Under the pieces are notes generated by a model. The model was not told the DNA's origin. It was given only the letters and a program-made list of their open reading frames with translations, and searched no databases. The position numbers and the translations under genes were made by a program. 64,000 bases of DNA from Chitinophagales bacterium. GTDB lineage: Bacteria; Bacteroidota; Bacteroidia; Chitinophagales; Chitinophagaceae. The stretch covers positions 1 through 64,000 of the forward strand of contig JAFLBK010000003.1 in NCBI GenBank assembly GCA_017303335.1. Reading direction: 5' to 3'. Positions 44,799 to 54,239 of the stretch are shown piece after piece. Numbering within the stretch: position 1 is the first letter of the stretch; each line of letters begins with the position of its first letter.

Positions 44799-44931
44799 GA
44801 TCATGGTTCATAGTGGATAGATCATGGTGGATGGGAAATAGTATCTTACTAAATTATTCTCCATGAACCATGAACCATGAACCATGAACCATGAACCATG
44901 AACCATGAACCATGAACCATGAACCATGAAC
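44799..44931. repeat. tandem CATGAAC repeat (10 units) with complementary left arm
   Basis: Positions 44862-44931 are ten exact tandem copies of the 7-base CATGAAC. The left flank (44799-44835) holds TCATGGTTCAT and TCATGGTGGAT, complementary to the array. The whole could fold as a hairpin with slipped pairing. It fills the gap between panB and the aldehyde dehydrogenase gene. Exact identity of ten units points to recent copy-number change. Confidence 0.85.
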
Positions 44932-44985
44932 TCTCCAACATTCCGTAACTTGCGCCATTAATCAATCTGAAAACGATCATTTGCT

Positions 44986-46509
44986 ATGAATTTCCTGAAA
45001 ACCTTAAAGGTGAAAGCGAGTAACGACGGCGTTAGTACGGGCGCTGTTTCAATTAAATCAAAAGGCGAAAAACTGGATTCCTGGTCGCCAGTAGATGGTA
45101 AACGGATCGCCTCGGTAACCGGCGCCGATGCCAAAGCGTATGAAGCAGCCGTTCGCAAAGCGCAGGAGGCATTTACAGAATGGCGTAACTGGCCGGCACC
45201 CAAGCGGGGCGAGGTCGTTCGCCAGGTGGGTGAAGAACTTCGTAAAAACAAACAGGCCCTTGGCCAGCTGGTAAGCTACGAAATGGGTAAAAGCCTGCAG
45301 GAAGGCCTGGGCGAAGTGCAGGAAATGATCGACATCTGCGATTTTGCCGTTGGGTTATCGCGTCAACTGCACGGACTAACCATGCACAGTGAGCGACCGG
45401 GGCACCGGATGTACGAACAATACCATCCACTGGGGATCGTAGGCATTATATCGGCGTTCAATTTCCCGGTGGCCGTATGGAGCTGGAATGCAGCCCTTGC
45501 CTGGGTATGCGGCGATGTATGCGTGTGGAAACCGAGTGAGAAAGTGCCGCTTTGCGCCATTGCCTGCCAGAACATCATCGCCCCTGTTTTTAAAAAGAAT
45601 AATGTTCCGGAAGGCGTTTCCACGATCATCTGCGGAGGCCGAAATGTGGGTGAATGGATGAGCCACGATACCCGCATACCCCTGGTATCCGCCACAGGCA
45701 GCACCCGCATGGGAAAGGCCGTTGGTGCGGCCGTTGGCCAACGCCTGGGAAGAAGTTTGCTTGAACTGGGTGGCAATAACGCAATCATCATTACCGAAAA
45801 CGCCGACCTGGATATGGCGCTCATCGGCGCTACCTTTGGCGCCGTGGGTACAGCCGGCCAGCGTTGCACATCCACCCGCCGCCTCATCATCCACGAAAAA
45901 GTGTACAATAAATTCAGGGATAAACTGGTGAACGCCTATAAGCAACTGAAGATCGGCAACCCGCTGGATCAGAAAAACCACGTGGGCCCGTTGATCGATA
46001 AGGATGCCGTTAAAATGTATCTCGACGCGATTGAAAAATGCAGGGAAGAAGGAGGAAAATTTGTAGTTGAAGGCGCCGTACTGAAAGGCAAAGGTTATGA
46101 AAGCGGCTGCTACGTGCGGCCCTGCATTGCCGAAGCGAAGAACAGTTTCAGCATTGTTCAGCATGAAACCTTCGCTCCCATTCTTTACCTGATGAAATAC
46201 AAAACCATTGATGAAGCGATCGCCATGCAAAACGGCGTACCGCAGGGCCTGTCATCGGCCATCATGACCAACAATCTCCGGGAAGCGGAAAAATTCCTCT
46301 CCCATGGCGGCAGCGATTGCGGTATTGCCAATGTAAACATCGGAACATCCGGCGCCGAGATAGGCGGCGCTTTTGGCGGTGAGAAAGAAACAGGTGGCGG
46401 CCGTGAGAGCGGCAGCGATGCCTGGAAGGTATATATGCGCAGGCAGACGAATACGATCAACTATACTGATAAACTCCCGCTGGCACAGGGAATTAAATTC
46501 GATCTATAA
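44986..46509 (+). CDS. ALDH7-type aldehyde dehydrogenase
   Basis: The 507-residue NAD(P)-dependent enzyme resembles alpha-aminoadipic-semialdehyde dehydrogenase (ALDH7A1/AmaB type). EYHPLG-like start of the cofactor domain reads QYHPLGIVGIISAFNFPVAV. The general base Glu is in LLELGGNNAI, and the nucleophile Cys is in GTAGQRCTSTRR, typical of ALDH7. Length fits the family. It probably oxidises aminoadipate semialdehyde in lysine breakdown or betaine aldehyde-like substrates; the substrate is inferred. No lysine catabolic gene adjoins. It is cytoplasmic. Confidence 0.9.
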   Translation: MNFLKTLKVKASNDGVSTGAVSIKSKGEKLDSWSPVDGKRIASVTGADAKAYEAAVRKAQEAFTEWRNWPAPKRGEVVRQVGEELRKNKQALGQLVSYEMGKSLQEGLGEVQEMIDICDFAVGLSRQLHGLTMHSERPGHRMYEQYHPLGIVGIISAFNFPVAVWSWNAALAWVCGDVCVWKPSEKVPLCAIACQNIIAPVFKKNNVPEGVSTIICGGRNVGEWMSHDTRIPLVSATGSTRMGKAVGAAVGQRLGRSLLELGGNNAIIITENADLDMALIGATFGAVGTAGQRCTSTRRLIIHEKVYNKFRDKLVNAYKQLKIGNPLDQKNHVGPLIDKDAVKMYLDAIEKCREEGGKFVVEGAVLKGKGYESGCYVRPCIAEAKNSFSIVQHETFAPILYLMKYKTIDEAIAMQNGVPQGLSSAIMTNNLREAEKFLSHGGSDCGIANVNIGTSGAEIGGAFGGEKETGGGRESGSDAWKVYMRRQTNTINYTDKLPLAQGIKFDL

Positions 46510-46584
46510 TTTTTTGCAAATAAATTCCGATGGTAGGACCGAACCCGCTTCGGCGTTCTATTTTCGGCAATCAAATAAGAATCC

Positions 46585-48288
46585 ATGAACCGATTTTCAA
46601 TTATCCTCACTTCCCTGCTGGCGGTACAATTGACCACGCTGGCGCAGACATCCAAAGAAGACGTACCCAAGGGATGGCACATGCTCGACAAAGCCACTAC
46701 CGGCTATTATGGCGTTAGTGTAGACAAAGCCTATGAATTCCTCAAAAGCAAGAACATCAAAAGCAATACGGTGATCGTGGCTGTGATCGACAGCGGCATT
46801 GATACCCTGCACGAAGACCTGAAACCGATCCTATGGACCAACCCGAAAGAAATACCCGGGAACGGAATCGATGACGACGGCAATGGCTACATCGATGATA
46901 TCCACGGCTGGAATTTCCTGGGGGGTAAAGACGGGCGGAGTGTGAAAGTGGACAGTGATGAAGGTTCCCGTGTTTACTACAGCCTGAAAGCGAAATGGGA
47001 TAATAAACAGGTAGACGTATCCAAACTCAGCAAACAGGAGGCATTTGAGTACGAGAGCTTTCAGAAAGCCAAGGCCCGCATGACCACACCCGATGAAAAA
47101 GAAGCGGAAATAGCCAACATCGACACGGAAGCATTGAAAGACCTTCGGCAGACGCTCATAAAAAGCGACAGCATCCTGCGCCTGGGAATCGGCCGGGATA
47201 CATTCACCGGCAATGACCTGGAGAAATATGTAACAAAATCACTGGCCGAACGCAAGGCAAAAAACGACTTCATAGGGCTGATGAAAGCCAACAGTCTTAT
47301 GGATCAAAGCACAAAAGAACTGATCTCCGGACTGAATGAATACATCGAATATGTAGAGGGCGAGCAGCGTAAGGCCGAGGCACGGACAAAGGCCCCCGAA
47401 GAATACCGCAGGAACATCGTGGGGGATAATGAAAGCAATATCAATGACCGCAGCTACGGCAACAGCGATCTGATGTCGGCCACCCCGATGCATGGTACGC
47501 ATTGCGCCGGCATCATCGCCGGTGTACGTAACAATGGGAAAGGCGTGGACGGGATCGCTGATAATGTACGTATCATGATGCTGCGTGCCGTACCGGATGG
47601 CGATGAACATGATAAGGATATTGCCCTGGCCATCCGCTACGCGGTAGACAATGGCGCCCGGGTTATCAATATGAGTTTTGGGAAAAGTTTTTCCCCGCAA
47701 AAGCAATGGGTGGATGAGGCTTTCGCTTATGCAGAAAGTAAAAATGTATTGCTGGTGCATGCCGCCGGTAATGATAACAAGAATGTTGACTCTTCCGACA
47801 ACTTCCCCAATCCCGATTACATCAACGGAGGCAGGGCCGGTAACGTGATCACGGTTGGCGCCAGCGGCGACCCGAAAACGGGCGGACTGACGGCCTATTT
47901 CAGCAATTACGGTAAAAAGGGGATAGATGTTTTTGCGCCCGGTATGAAGATCTATTCCACCCTGCCCGGGGGCAATAATTACGGAAACCTGCAGGGCACC
48001 AGTTTCGCCGGCCCCATTGTGGCCGGTATCGCCGCCCTCATACTTGAGTATTACCCGAACCTCACAGCCAAACAAATAAAACACATCATTGAAACTTCCG
48101 CCCAAAAACCCGCGTATAAAGTTCCCAAGCCCGGCACCGATGAAACGGTTGAACTGAGTGAACTCTGCCGCACAGGCGCCATCGTTAATGCCTACGAAGC
48201 GGTGAAACTGGCTTCCACCATAAAGCCCGGTAATACGCAGAAAGAAGTACTTCCCAAACCAAAAATGAAGAAAAATAAAAAAGGCTGA
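46585..48288 (+). CDS. S8-family (subtilisin-like) secreted serine protease with long insertion
   Basis: The 567-residue product has a signal peptide (about 1-20). The catalytic triad is Asp69 (VAVIDSGIDTLHEDL), His303 (MHGTHCAGIIAGV) and Ser473 (GTSFAGPIVAGIAAL), with a canonical oxyanion-hole segment. The stretch between Asp and His is about 235 residues, whereas subtilisins have about 35. The extra part (about 100-290) is helical and charged, with coiled character. No pro-domain or sorting signal is obvious. It is exported, and the insertion may bind a partner or regulate activation. Confidence 0.92.
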   Translation: MNRFSIILTSLLAVQLTTLAQTSKEDVPKGWHMLDKATTGYYGVSVDKAYEFLKSKNIKSNTVIVAVIDSGIDTLHEDLKPILWTNPKEIPGNGIDDDGNGYIDDIHGWNFLGGKDGRSVKVDSDEGSRVYYSLKAKWDNKQVDVSKLSKQEAFEYESFQKAKARMTTPDEKEAEIANIDTEALKDLRQTLIKSDSILRLGIGRDTFTGNDLEKYVTKSLAERKAKNDFIGLMKANSLMDQSTKELISGLNEYIEYVEGEQRKAEARTKAPEEYRRNIVGDNESNINDRSYGNSDLMSATPMHGTHCAGIIAGVRNNGKGVDGIADNVRIMMLRAVPDGDEHDKDIALAIRYAVDNGARVINMSFGKSFSPQKQWVDEAFAYAESKNVLLVHAAGNDNKNVDSSDNFPNPDYINGGRAGNVITVGASGDPKTGGLTAYFSNYGKKGIDVFAPGMKIYSTLPGGNNYGNLQGTSFAGPIVAGIAALILEYYPNLTAKQIKHIIETSAQKPAYKVPKPGTDETVELSELCRTGAIVNAYEAVKLASTIKPGNTQKEVLPKPKMKKNKKG

Positions 48289-48296
48289 CCTGTCAT

Positions 48297-48326
48297 AAAA
48301 ATCCTTCCACCCGGAAGGATTTTTTG
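48297..48326 (+). terminator. Rho-independent terminator after the S8 protease
   Basis: AAAAATCCTTCC, loop ACCC, GGAAGGATTTTTT. A clean stem with T-run, 10 bases after the stop. Confidence 0.85.
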
Positions 48327-48405
48327 TTGGCTGAGCAAGAACTGTTTTTCGATGAGGTTTTCTGTAACTTCATCCCGTAAATTTATCACCATTAAACACA
48401 TAGCC

Positions 48406-48915
48406 ATGGCAAAACCATCCCCCTCCTCCTATCCAGCCTATTTCAAACGTTATGTAGACCAGGTTCCGGAAGATGATCTGGCAAGCGCATTTCAAGCACA
48501 GCTATCAGATGCCAGGAAATTTCTTGCAACCATCAGCGAGGAAAAATCCATGCACGCCTATGCACCAGGCAAATGGACGCTGAAAGAGGTACTGCAGCAT
48601 ATTATTGATGCCGAACGTGTTTTCAATTACCGCTCACTGTGTTTCGCTCGGGGTGAGACATCTTCTTTACCCGGTTTCGATGAAAACCTGTACGCGGAGA
48701 TCTGCAATGCCAACGTCCGCAGCTGGCAGAGCCTGGTGGATGAGTTCTTCGCCGTTCGCAGCAGTACCGAGCTCATGTATGCCAGCTTTACAGAAGAAAT
48801 GCTCGACAGGCCGGGGATCGCAAATAATAATCCGTCCACTGCACGGAGTTTTGGCTTTGTCACCATCGGTCACTTCAATCACCACAAAAAAGTGGTCGAA
48901 GAAAGATATATGTGA
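48406..48915 (+). CDS. DinB-family protein
   Basis: The product is 169 residues from ATG 48406 (MAKPSPSSYPAYFKRYVDQV); the open frame extends 54 bases upstream without similarity. The DinB four-helix fold carries three metal-binding His residues: KWTLKEVLQHIIDAERVF, FVTIGHFNHHKKVVEERYM near the end, and the FARGETSSLPGFDENLY loop in between. It is cytoplasmic and probably a thiol or metal-linked transferase or hydrolase; its substrate is unknown. It is distinct from the DinB protein at 40964. A terminator follows immediately. Confidence 0.85.
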   Translation: MAKPSPSSYPAYFKRYVDQVPEDDLASAFQAQLSDARKFLATISEEKSMHAYAPGKWTLKEVLQHIIDAERVFNYRSLCFARGETSSLPGFDENLYAEICNANVRSWQSLVDEFFAVRSSTELMYASFTEEMLDRPGIANNNPSTARSFGFVTIGHFNHHKKVVEERYM

Positions 48916-48938
48916 TATCCGGTGAATGGAAATAAAAG

Positions 48939-48970
48939 GGCCCCGGCAAGACAACCGGGGCCGTATTGTT
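48939..48970. terminator. convergent terminator
   Basis: GGCCCCGG, loop CAAGACAA, CCGGGGCC, then TATTGTTTT. It lies between the DinB gene (+) and the T9SS surface-protein gene (-) and may serve both. Confidence 0.8.
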
Positions 48971-48985
48971 TTAACACCCTGAAAT

Positions 48986-51730
48986 CTATTGTTTGATGAT
49001 CCGCTGTGTAACAGCGCCAGAAGCGGTTCTGAACTCCATCACATACATACCCGGGGCGATGGTTTCCAGGTCTTTCACAATAACGATGTTATCGCCCGGC
49101 AGCAAGGTGATGTTGCGCTTCAGCACTTCCTGTCCGGTCATGCTGAAGAAACGAACGGTGCTGTTCTCTTCTTTTGCACTATACAATTGCAATTTGATAT
49201 GACTGGTGAAAGGGTTCGGATAAACCGTCATATTATTCACCACTACCGATCCGTCGATACGCAGTGCCAGAACCTGGCTGAAAGTGCTCTTTCCGTCGAG
49301 GTCCACAATGCGCAGGCGATAGTACAGAACCTTCGCGGAAACATTGATCAGCGGATCGTTGAATGCGTAATTCTTGGTAAGGCTGGTGGTACCGTTTCCG
49401 GCCACGGTTCCTACTTTGGTAAAGTTTATACCGTCGATGCTGCGTTCAATGTCGAAATGATCATTCTTGGTTTCACTAACCGTTGTCCATTTCAGGGCGG
49501 CATCATTATTTTCTTTCTTAACGGTGAATACACTCATTTTTACCGGGGTGGGAGAACCCAGCGCAATGGAGGCGGTGCCATCATCCACAAATTTATCCCC
49601 AAAGAAATTCTCACCGGTAATGCGTGCGGTATTAATTACGGTAGACAGCTGATCGGTTGTATTCGGTGTGGTTACTTTGAAACGGAGCGTATAGGTTTCG
49701 CCCGGTTGCAAAACTCCTCCGGAAGCAGCCGTAGCCCCTGTACCGATAAAAAACTTCACATAATCTTTCCCTCCAAAGGTTCCTTTGAAAGCGAAATCCC
49801 CATCGTTGGCATCCGTCTGAACACTATTGGCGGTAATACCGGGTGAGTTTACAACAATCAGTGAACCCGGAAGATAGGTTACGTTATACGGAATCGTATC
49901 CACCACCACACAGTTCAATGCGTTGGCCTGGCCAACATTTGAACCCGAGAGTGTATAAGTAAGTATCTCACCCGGCTGCAGGGTACCAAAGGGAGCCATA
50001 TTATCGCTTACTGATTTGTTCAGGATAATTTCCGGATCCTTGGCTTTGATCGTAAAGGCAAATACACTGGGAAAATACTGGTCTGCTTCCGTACCAAATT
50101 CGATATTCACCTGGGTGGCGTTAACCGGGATGCCATACCCGACTCCCACTTCCTGTTCATCGATATCGATACCCATTTGATTTACGAAGTTCGGGTTCTT
50201 GGCAGTGATGTGCGAGCCGTTTTTTGAAATCGTCCCGTTCCAGAAATTGATGGATGGGTTTACTGTATTGGATACAGGGAAGCCATTTACTTTGATATAG
50301 TCGCCATTCGGATTAGCAGCTGAAGCAGCAAGATTGCCATCTCCCTCCCAGGCAACGGTAGACATGTATGCATCTGAGGCCAGTACAGGAGATCCCGGCG
50401 CATTCAGCCCGGTTAATAGTATTGATTGTGTTGTGGGAGATCCTCCGCTGAAAACCTGCATGTATCCGTCGTATACCCTTACACTGGAATACGAAACAGC
50501 GGGATTTTCATACACCACTGCCATGGCCCATCCCCCAAAGTTGCCACCGCCGCCGGAAGATCCGGTTGCAACGGTTACATCGGCAACTGTATAAGTTCCT
50601 GCGCCGTTGCTGTTAACAAAAGCCGTAAGGTCAACATACGACTGATAGGCCGAATCGCTGCCCGTGATCAGACTTTTATCTATCTGTGTAACAGGAGCGG
50701 TTAACACGGTATACGCCCCGGAAGTTCCTTTACGGATTTTTACTGTGCGCAGGTTGATATTAGCGTTTACACCGCTTCCACTGTTGATACGGCCTCCCCA
50801 GTACAACCGGGCAAACTTGATTGTATTGGTGCCTGCTGGCATTACCAGGTCGGCAGACGATGAGTTGAATGTTGCATTGGTTATATTTCCATCGAGTTTC
50901 ATGTCAAAATAAAAATCGACGGTATTGCTTGTTCCCTGGTATAAAGCCACTGCAATCTGATTATTTCCGTTCACAAAACTGGAGGCCGGGAGGTCAATCA
51001 CGAAATCACCATCGGTGTAATTCCTGTTACCACTGGGATTGCTTCCGTAAGCAAGTGTTCCGGATGGCATATTCATGCGAGCTACTTCCACACCGTTCAC
51101 ATACACAACGGCTCCGTCATCGTACTTGGCTGTAAGGGTGATTGTATTGTATTGAGCAGGGTTGGTGATGGTAATATCCCTGCGCAGATAATAGGTTTCG
51201 CGGTTGGTTTGAGCAGGCGAATTCACACCGGGCTCATTGTAGCCGAATGCATTGCTGTTATTCGCCGTGTTCGTCCAGTTTGTAGCATCATTGTAGGCAT
51301 CCTGTGTCCAGTTCAGGCCAGACACATTGGATGGTGCTGCTGTGTAGTTATTCAGTGAATAGTAGCGCCACTGGCCGCCATATGACAGCAAAGAAGTGAT
51401 GCTTGCTCCTCCGTCTACATCCACAAATTGAATATTTGAATTGTCGTTCCCGTAAGCGCTGGTCCGGCCATTTGTATAGCTACCGGTACCACTTGTGCTG
51501 AAGTCGTTCATCGCGGTACTGTTAACGGTGCCACTGCTGCCGCTTCCACTGGAGTAGATGGCCGTAATGGTATTACCGAAGATGGTATGTCCGCCATGAA
51601 TATTATCTGAAAAAACAGGCGCCCCGTATGGCCTGATAACCTGGGCTGAGGCAGATTGCTGTGTTGCAGCGGTGGATGAGAATACCAGAGCGCATACAAC
51701 TACGATTTCTCGTAAAGTAAAATTTTTCAT
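48986..51730 (-). CDS. surface protein with DUF11 domain and T9SS type A sorting signal
   Basis: The 914-residue protein has a signal peptide (about 1-29). A Ser/Gly/Asn/Thr-rich beta-sandwich region follows, with repeats around 30-560, and then a DUF11-type unit (ILNKSVSDNMAPFGTLQPGE; PGEILTYTLSGSNVG; about 565-730). The C-terminal sorting domain (VYPNPFTSHIKLQL ... GMYVMEFRTASGAVTQRI) directs export through the type IX system and attachment to the cell surface. Its role is probably adhesion or structure. No T9SS machinery gene is in the window. A strong predicted promoter lies about 180 bases upstream, so its leader is about 170 bases. Confidence 0.9.
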   Translation of the reverse strand: MKNFTLREIVVVCALVFSSTAATQQSASAQVIRPYGAPVFSDNIHGGHTIFGNTITAIYSSGSGSSGTVNSTAMNDFSTSGTGSYTNGRTSAYGNDNSNIQFVDVDGGASITSLLSYGGQWRYYSLNNYTAAPSNVSGLNWTQDAYNDATNWTNTANNSNAFGYNEPGVNSPAQTNRETYYLRRDITITNPAQYNTITLTAKYDDGAVVYVNGVEVARMNMPSGTLAYGSNPSGNRNYTDGDFVIDLPASSFVNGNNQIAVALYQGTSNTVDFYFDMKLDGNITNATFNSSSADLVMPAGTNTIKFARLYWGGRINSGSGVNANINLRTVKIRKGTSGAYTVLTAPVTQIDKSLITGSDSAYQSYVDLTAFVNSNGAGTYTVADVTVATGSSGGGGNFGGWAMAVVYENPAVSYSSVRVYDGYMQVFSGGSPTTQSILLTGLNAPGSPVLASDAYMSTVAWEGDGNLAASAANPNGDYIKVNGFPVSNTVNPSINFWNGTISKNGSHITAKNPNFVNQMGIDIDEQEVGVGYGIPVNATQVNIEFGTEADQYFPSVFAFTIKAKDPEIILNKSVSDNMAPFGTLQPGEILTYTLSGSNVGQANALNCVVVDTIPYNVTYLPGSLIVVNSPGITANSVQTDANDGDFAFKGTFGGKDYVKFFIGTGATAASGGVLQPGETYTLRFKVTTPNTTDQLSTVINTARITGENFFGDKFVDDGTASIALGSPTPVKMSVFTVKKENNDAALKWTTVSETKNDHFDIERSIDGINFTKVGTVAGNGTTSLTKNYAFNDPLINVSAKVLYYRLRIVDLDGKSTFSQVLALRIDGSVVVNNMTVYPNPFTSHIKLQLYSAKEENSTVRFFSMTGQEVLKRNITLLPGDNIVIVKDLETIAPGMYVMEFRTASGAVTQRIIKQ

Positions 51731-51906
51731 TGTCTTGTGGTTTAGTGTTAAAACGATGCGGTAAGCATGTGGCTTTACAGGACACGTTGTGATGCGTTAC
51801 AATCACAAAGACAACTTTTCACCAGATATTAAATCGAAGAGAATAAAGGATGGGGTATTTCGGGAGATACGTGGATTCAGGTAAGCGAAATAAATCAGAG
51901 GTAGCA

Positions 51907-51936
51907 CAAAGATAGAAATTGTCAGGGGAATCCAAA
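51907..51936 (-). promoter_or_regulatory. promoter for the T9SS protein gene (-33 TTTG, -7 TATCTTTG)
   Basis: On the - strand TTTG (51936-51933), 18 bases, TATCTTTG (51914-51907). Both match the Bacteroidota consensus exactly. The start codon at 51730 leaves a leader of about 170 bases, unusually long in this window. Confidence 0.65.
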
Positions 51937-52013
51937 ACATTTTCTTCTTTTTTTTCTGCGGATCTGTCAATAACTGGGTTCAAAAAATGAATATCAATAA
52001 GTTAGACCCCTAT

Positions 52014-52048
52014 ATAAAAAAAGTGCGACAGATACTACATGTCGCACT
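52014..52048 (-). terminator. Rho-independent terminator after the Tsp-type protease
   Basis: On the - strand AGTGCGACA, loop TGTAGTATC, TGTCGCACT and TTTTTTT. It begins 25 bases after the protease stop. Confidence 0.85.
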
Positions 52049-52072
52049 ATAGAAAGAAAATGAGTTAATACA

Positions 52073-54235
52073 TCAATTATTCTTGGCTGTATTACTTTGG
52101 CCAATCATATTGTTCATAACCTTAACGGTCTCATCAATATATATATCCCCGCTTATTCGCTTTAGCCACTGATTGTTCTTGTCCAATTTATCCTGGGCAT
52201 CTTTTAGGGCTGCCAGATCCGTTTCTGTATTCTTGACATTCAATTCTTTAGTTAATTTATACAGTTTATCCAATTCGCCCATTTTTGCTTTCAGCAACTT
52301 CTGTTCTTCCCGGTATTTGGAAAGATTCAAAGAATACTCTTTTGTATTGTACTTATCAAGCCAGTCAACAGTCTCTTTGATTTTCTTAAAGCTGGAGTTT
52401 GTATTTACGATATCGGAACCATATTTAACGACCTCATCAGTACTAATGGTGCTGGTCCAGGGTTTATAATCAGCCTTTCCAATCTCATCCCATGGCAATG
52501 AATAGGCATCGTCTTTTTCCCGGAATTTGAGGTATTCCATACGATTAGGAATTACAACGTCGGGGGTAACACCCTTCAATTGAACAGATCCTCCATTAAT
52601 ACGATAATATTTCTGCAACGTAAGTTTGACTGACCCCAGATCCTCTGTATTTCTGTTTGCGAAGGCAGGATTCTCACTTTCCGGGTTCAACGGTATTGAA
52701 CGCTGAACCGTGCCCTTTCCGAATGTTGAAGTGCTTCCGATAATAATCCCTCTTTTGTAATCTTGAATGGCGGCGGCAAATATCTCAGAGGCACTTGCGC
52801 TGAATTCATCCACCATTACAGTCAAGGGCCCTGTATATAAAACACTCTTGTCCTTATCCTTCCACTGGTATGGTTTTTCTTCCCTCCCCTTCACGATACA
52901 TATAGGGCCATCCTCGATGAATAGACCGGCCATTTTTACAACTTCAGGTAAAGATCCACCACCGTTGCCACGCAGATCAATTATAATTCCTTCTACATTT
53001 TCCTCCTTCAGTTTTTTCACTTCCTGGGCAACATCTTCAGAACATTTGGCACCATTGGGATTGGCGAAGTCTATATAGAATTCCGGCAGGTATATGTAGC
53101 CGATTTTATGCTCGCCGTTAATGATGGCGCTCTTTGCAAAGGTATCGTCCAGCTTGATCTCGTCTCTCAGCAACGTGATTACTTTAACGGTTCCGTCAAT
53201 TTTACGAACAGTGAGTTTTACCTCCGAGCCCTTCTCAGGACCACGAATCAGTTTTACGGCATCTGTTACTCCGTAGCCCGTTACATCAACAGGCTCGGCG
53301 GTTCCCTGAGCAATCTTCAGAATTTCATCATCCACTTTGAGTTCACCGCCTTTCCATGCCGGACCACCTGAGATAAGTTGCCCGATCTTGATTTTACCAT
53401 CATCTTCTTTCAGAACAGCCCCGATGCCGAAGAAACTACCTTTCATGCTTTCATCGAATGATCGTTTGTCGACTGGTGCGAAATAATTGGTATGCGGATC
53501 CATTATACTGGTAATGGCATTTACAAAAGTGCTGAAGTTCTCATCACTTGTTTCTCTTGTTTTTTTCGTAGTGAAGTAACGGTCGATCTGCTTACGAACA
53601 CCATCACGGGCCTCTCTTTCCAATGTAGAGTCGGCCTTATACTTAAAGTCTTCTTTACCCTTATTTTTCTCACGTGATTCAAGCGCATCTGCATACCTTG
53701 CAAGAACCATGTATTTGAGTCGCTTTCTCCAGATATCTTTCCGCTCAGCTTCGGTTTTAGGGTTCGCTAGTTTTTCCCTGTCTAATTGAACACTTTCCTC
53801 TTTCGTAAAGTCAAACGGCTTAGCCAATATCTCTTTATAGTATTGAGCCACTTCATTCAAACGCTTCTGGTACACTTCATTTATGCTGTAAAAAGAAACA
53901 AGATCGGCTCCATGTATCTCATCGTCGATTTTAGCCTCGAATTTCCTGAAATCGTCTATATCCCCCTGGAGGAATATATTCCGGTCGTTATCCATGTCCG
54001 TGATGAATTTCTTCAAAACTTCCTTCGAAAAATTATCATCAATCTTCTTGGGACTGTAATGACCCTGCTCAAGGAGGAGACCCACGTTACGGAGTATTCT
54101 TGTGTATTTTGACTTGGGATTGTCACGTTCTGTACTTCCTTGGGTCTGAAAAGCAAGAAAAAGGCTCGCTGCGAGGAATACCAGGAGCACCGGCAGAAAT
54201 TTTTTACTCATAATGAATCCTGCAATTTTATGCAT
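52073..54235 (-). CDS. carboxy-terminal processing peptidase (Tsp/Prc, S41)
   Basis: The 720-residue protein has a signal or anchor (about 10-30), a helical N-terminal domain, a PDZ domain (about 255-335; GSFFGIGAVLKEDDGKIKIG, GPAWKGGELKVDDEILKI) and the S41 catalytic core (about 350-560). The Ser is in VDEFSASASEIFAAA and the Lys in GSTSTFGKGTVQ, the Ser/Lys dyad. A DUF3340-like C-terminal domain follows. It is periplasmic and degrades proteins from exposed C termini. A start at ATG 54211 (MSKKFLP) is possible; ATG 54235 is favoured by the adjacent -7-like box. Confidence 0.9.
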   Translation of the reverse strand: MHKIAGFIMSKKFLPVLLVFLAASLFLAFQTQGSTERDNPKSKYTRILRNVGLLLEQGHYSPKKIDDNFSKEVLKKFITDMDNDRNIFLQGDIDDFRKFEAKIDDEIHGADLVSFYSINEVYQKRLNEVAQYYKEILAKPFDFTKEESVQLDREKLANPKTEAERKDIWRKRLKYMVLARYADALESREKNKGKEDFKYKADSTLEREARDGVRKQIDRYFTTKKTRETSDENFSTFVNAITSIMDPHTNYFAPVDKRSFDESMKGSFFGIGAVLKEDDGKIKIGQLISGGPAWKGGELKVDDEILKIAQGTAEPVDVTGYGVTDAVKLIRGPEKGSEVKLTVRKIDGTVKVITLLRDEIKLDDTFAKSAIINGEHKIGYIYLPEFYIDFANPNGAKCSEDVAQEVKKLKEENVEGIIIDLRGNGGGSLPEVVKMAGLFIEDGPICIVKGREEKPYQWKDKDKSVLYTGPLTVMVDEFSASASEIFAAAIQDYKRGIIIGSTSTFGKGTVQRSIPLNPESENPAFANRNTEDLGSVKLTLQKYYRINGGSVQLKGVTPDVVIPNRMEYLKFREKDDAYSLPWDEIGKADYKPWTSTISTDEVVKYGSDIVNTNSSFKKIKETVDWLDKYNTKEYSLNLSKYREEQKLLKAKMGELDKLYKLTKELNVKNTETDLAALKDAQDKLDKNNQWLKRISGDIYIDETVKVMNNMIGQSNTAKNN

Positions 54236-54239
54236 GTTG

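Larger units (their letters stand above)
51731..52072. other. 342-bp gap with promoter and terminator only
   Basis: It contains the predicted promoter and about 170-base leader of the T9SS protein gene and the terminator of the Tsp-type protease gene. No further coding frame of interest was found; the leader was not recognised as a riboswitch. Confidence 0.5.

Noticed and set aside
44862..44931. Possible CRISPR array
   Set aside because: The repeat is a 7-base tandem unit with no spacers, so it is not a CRISPR array.
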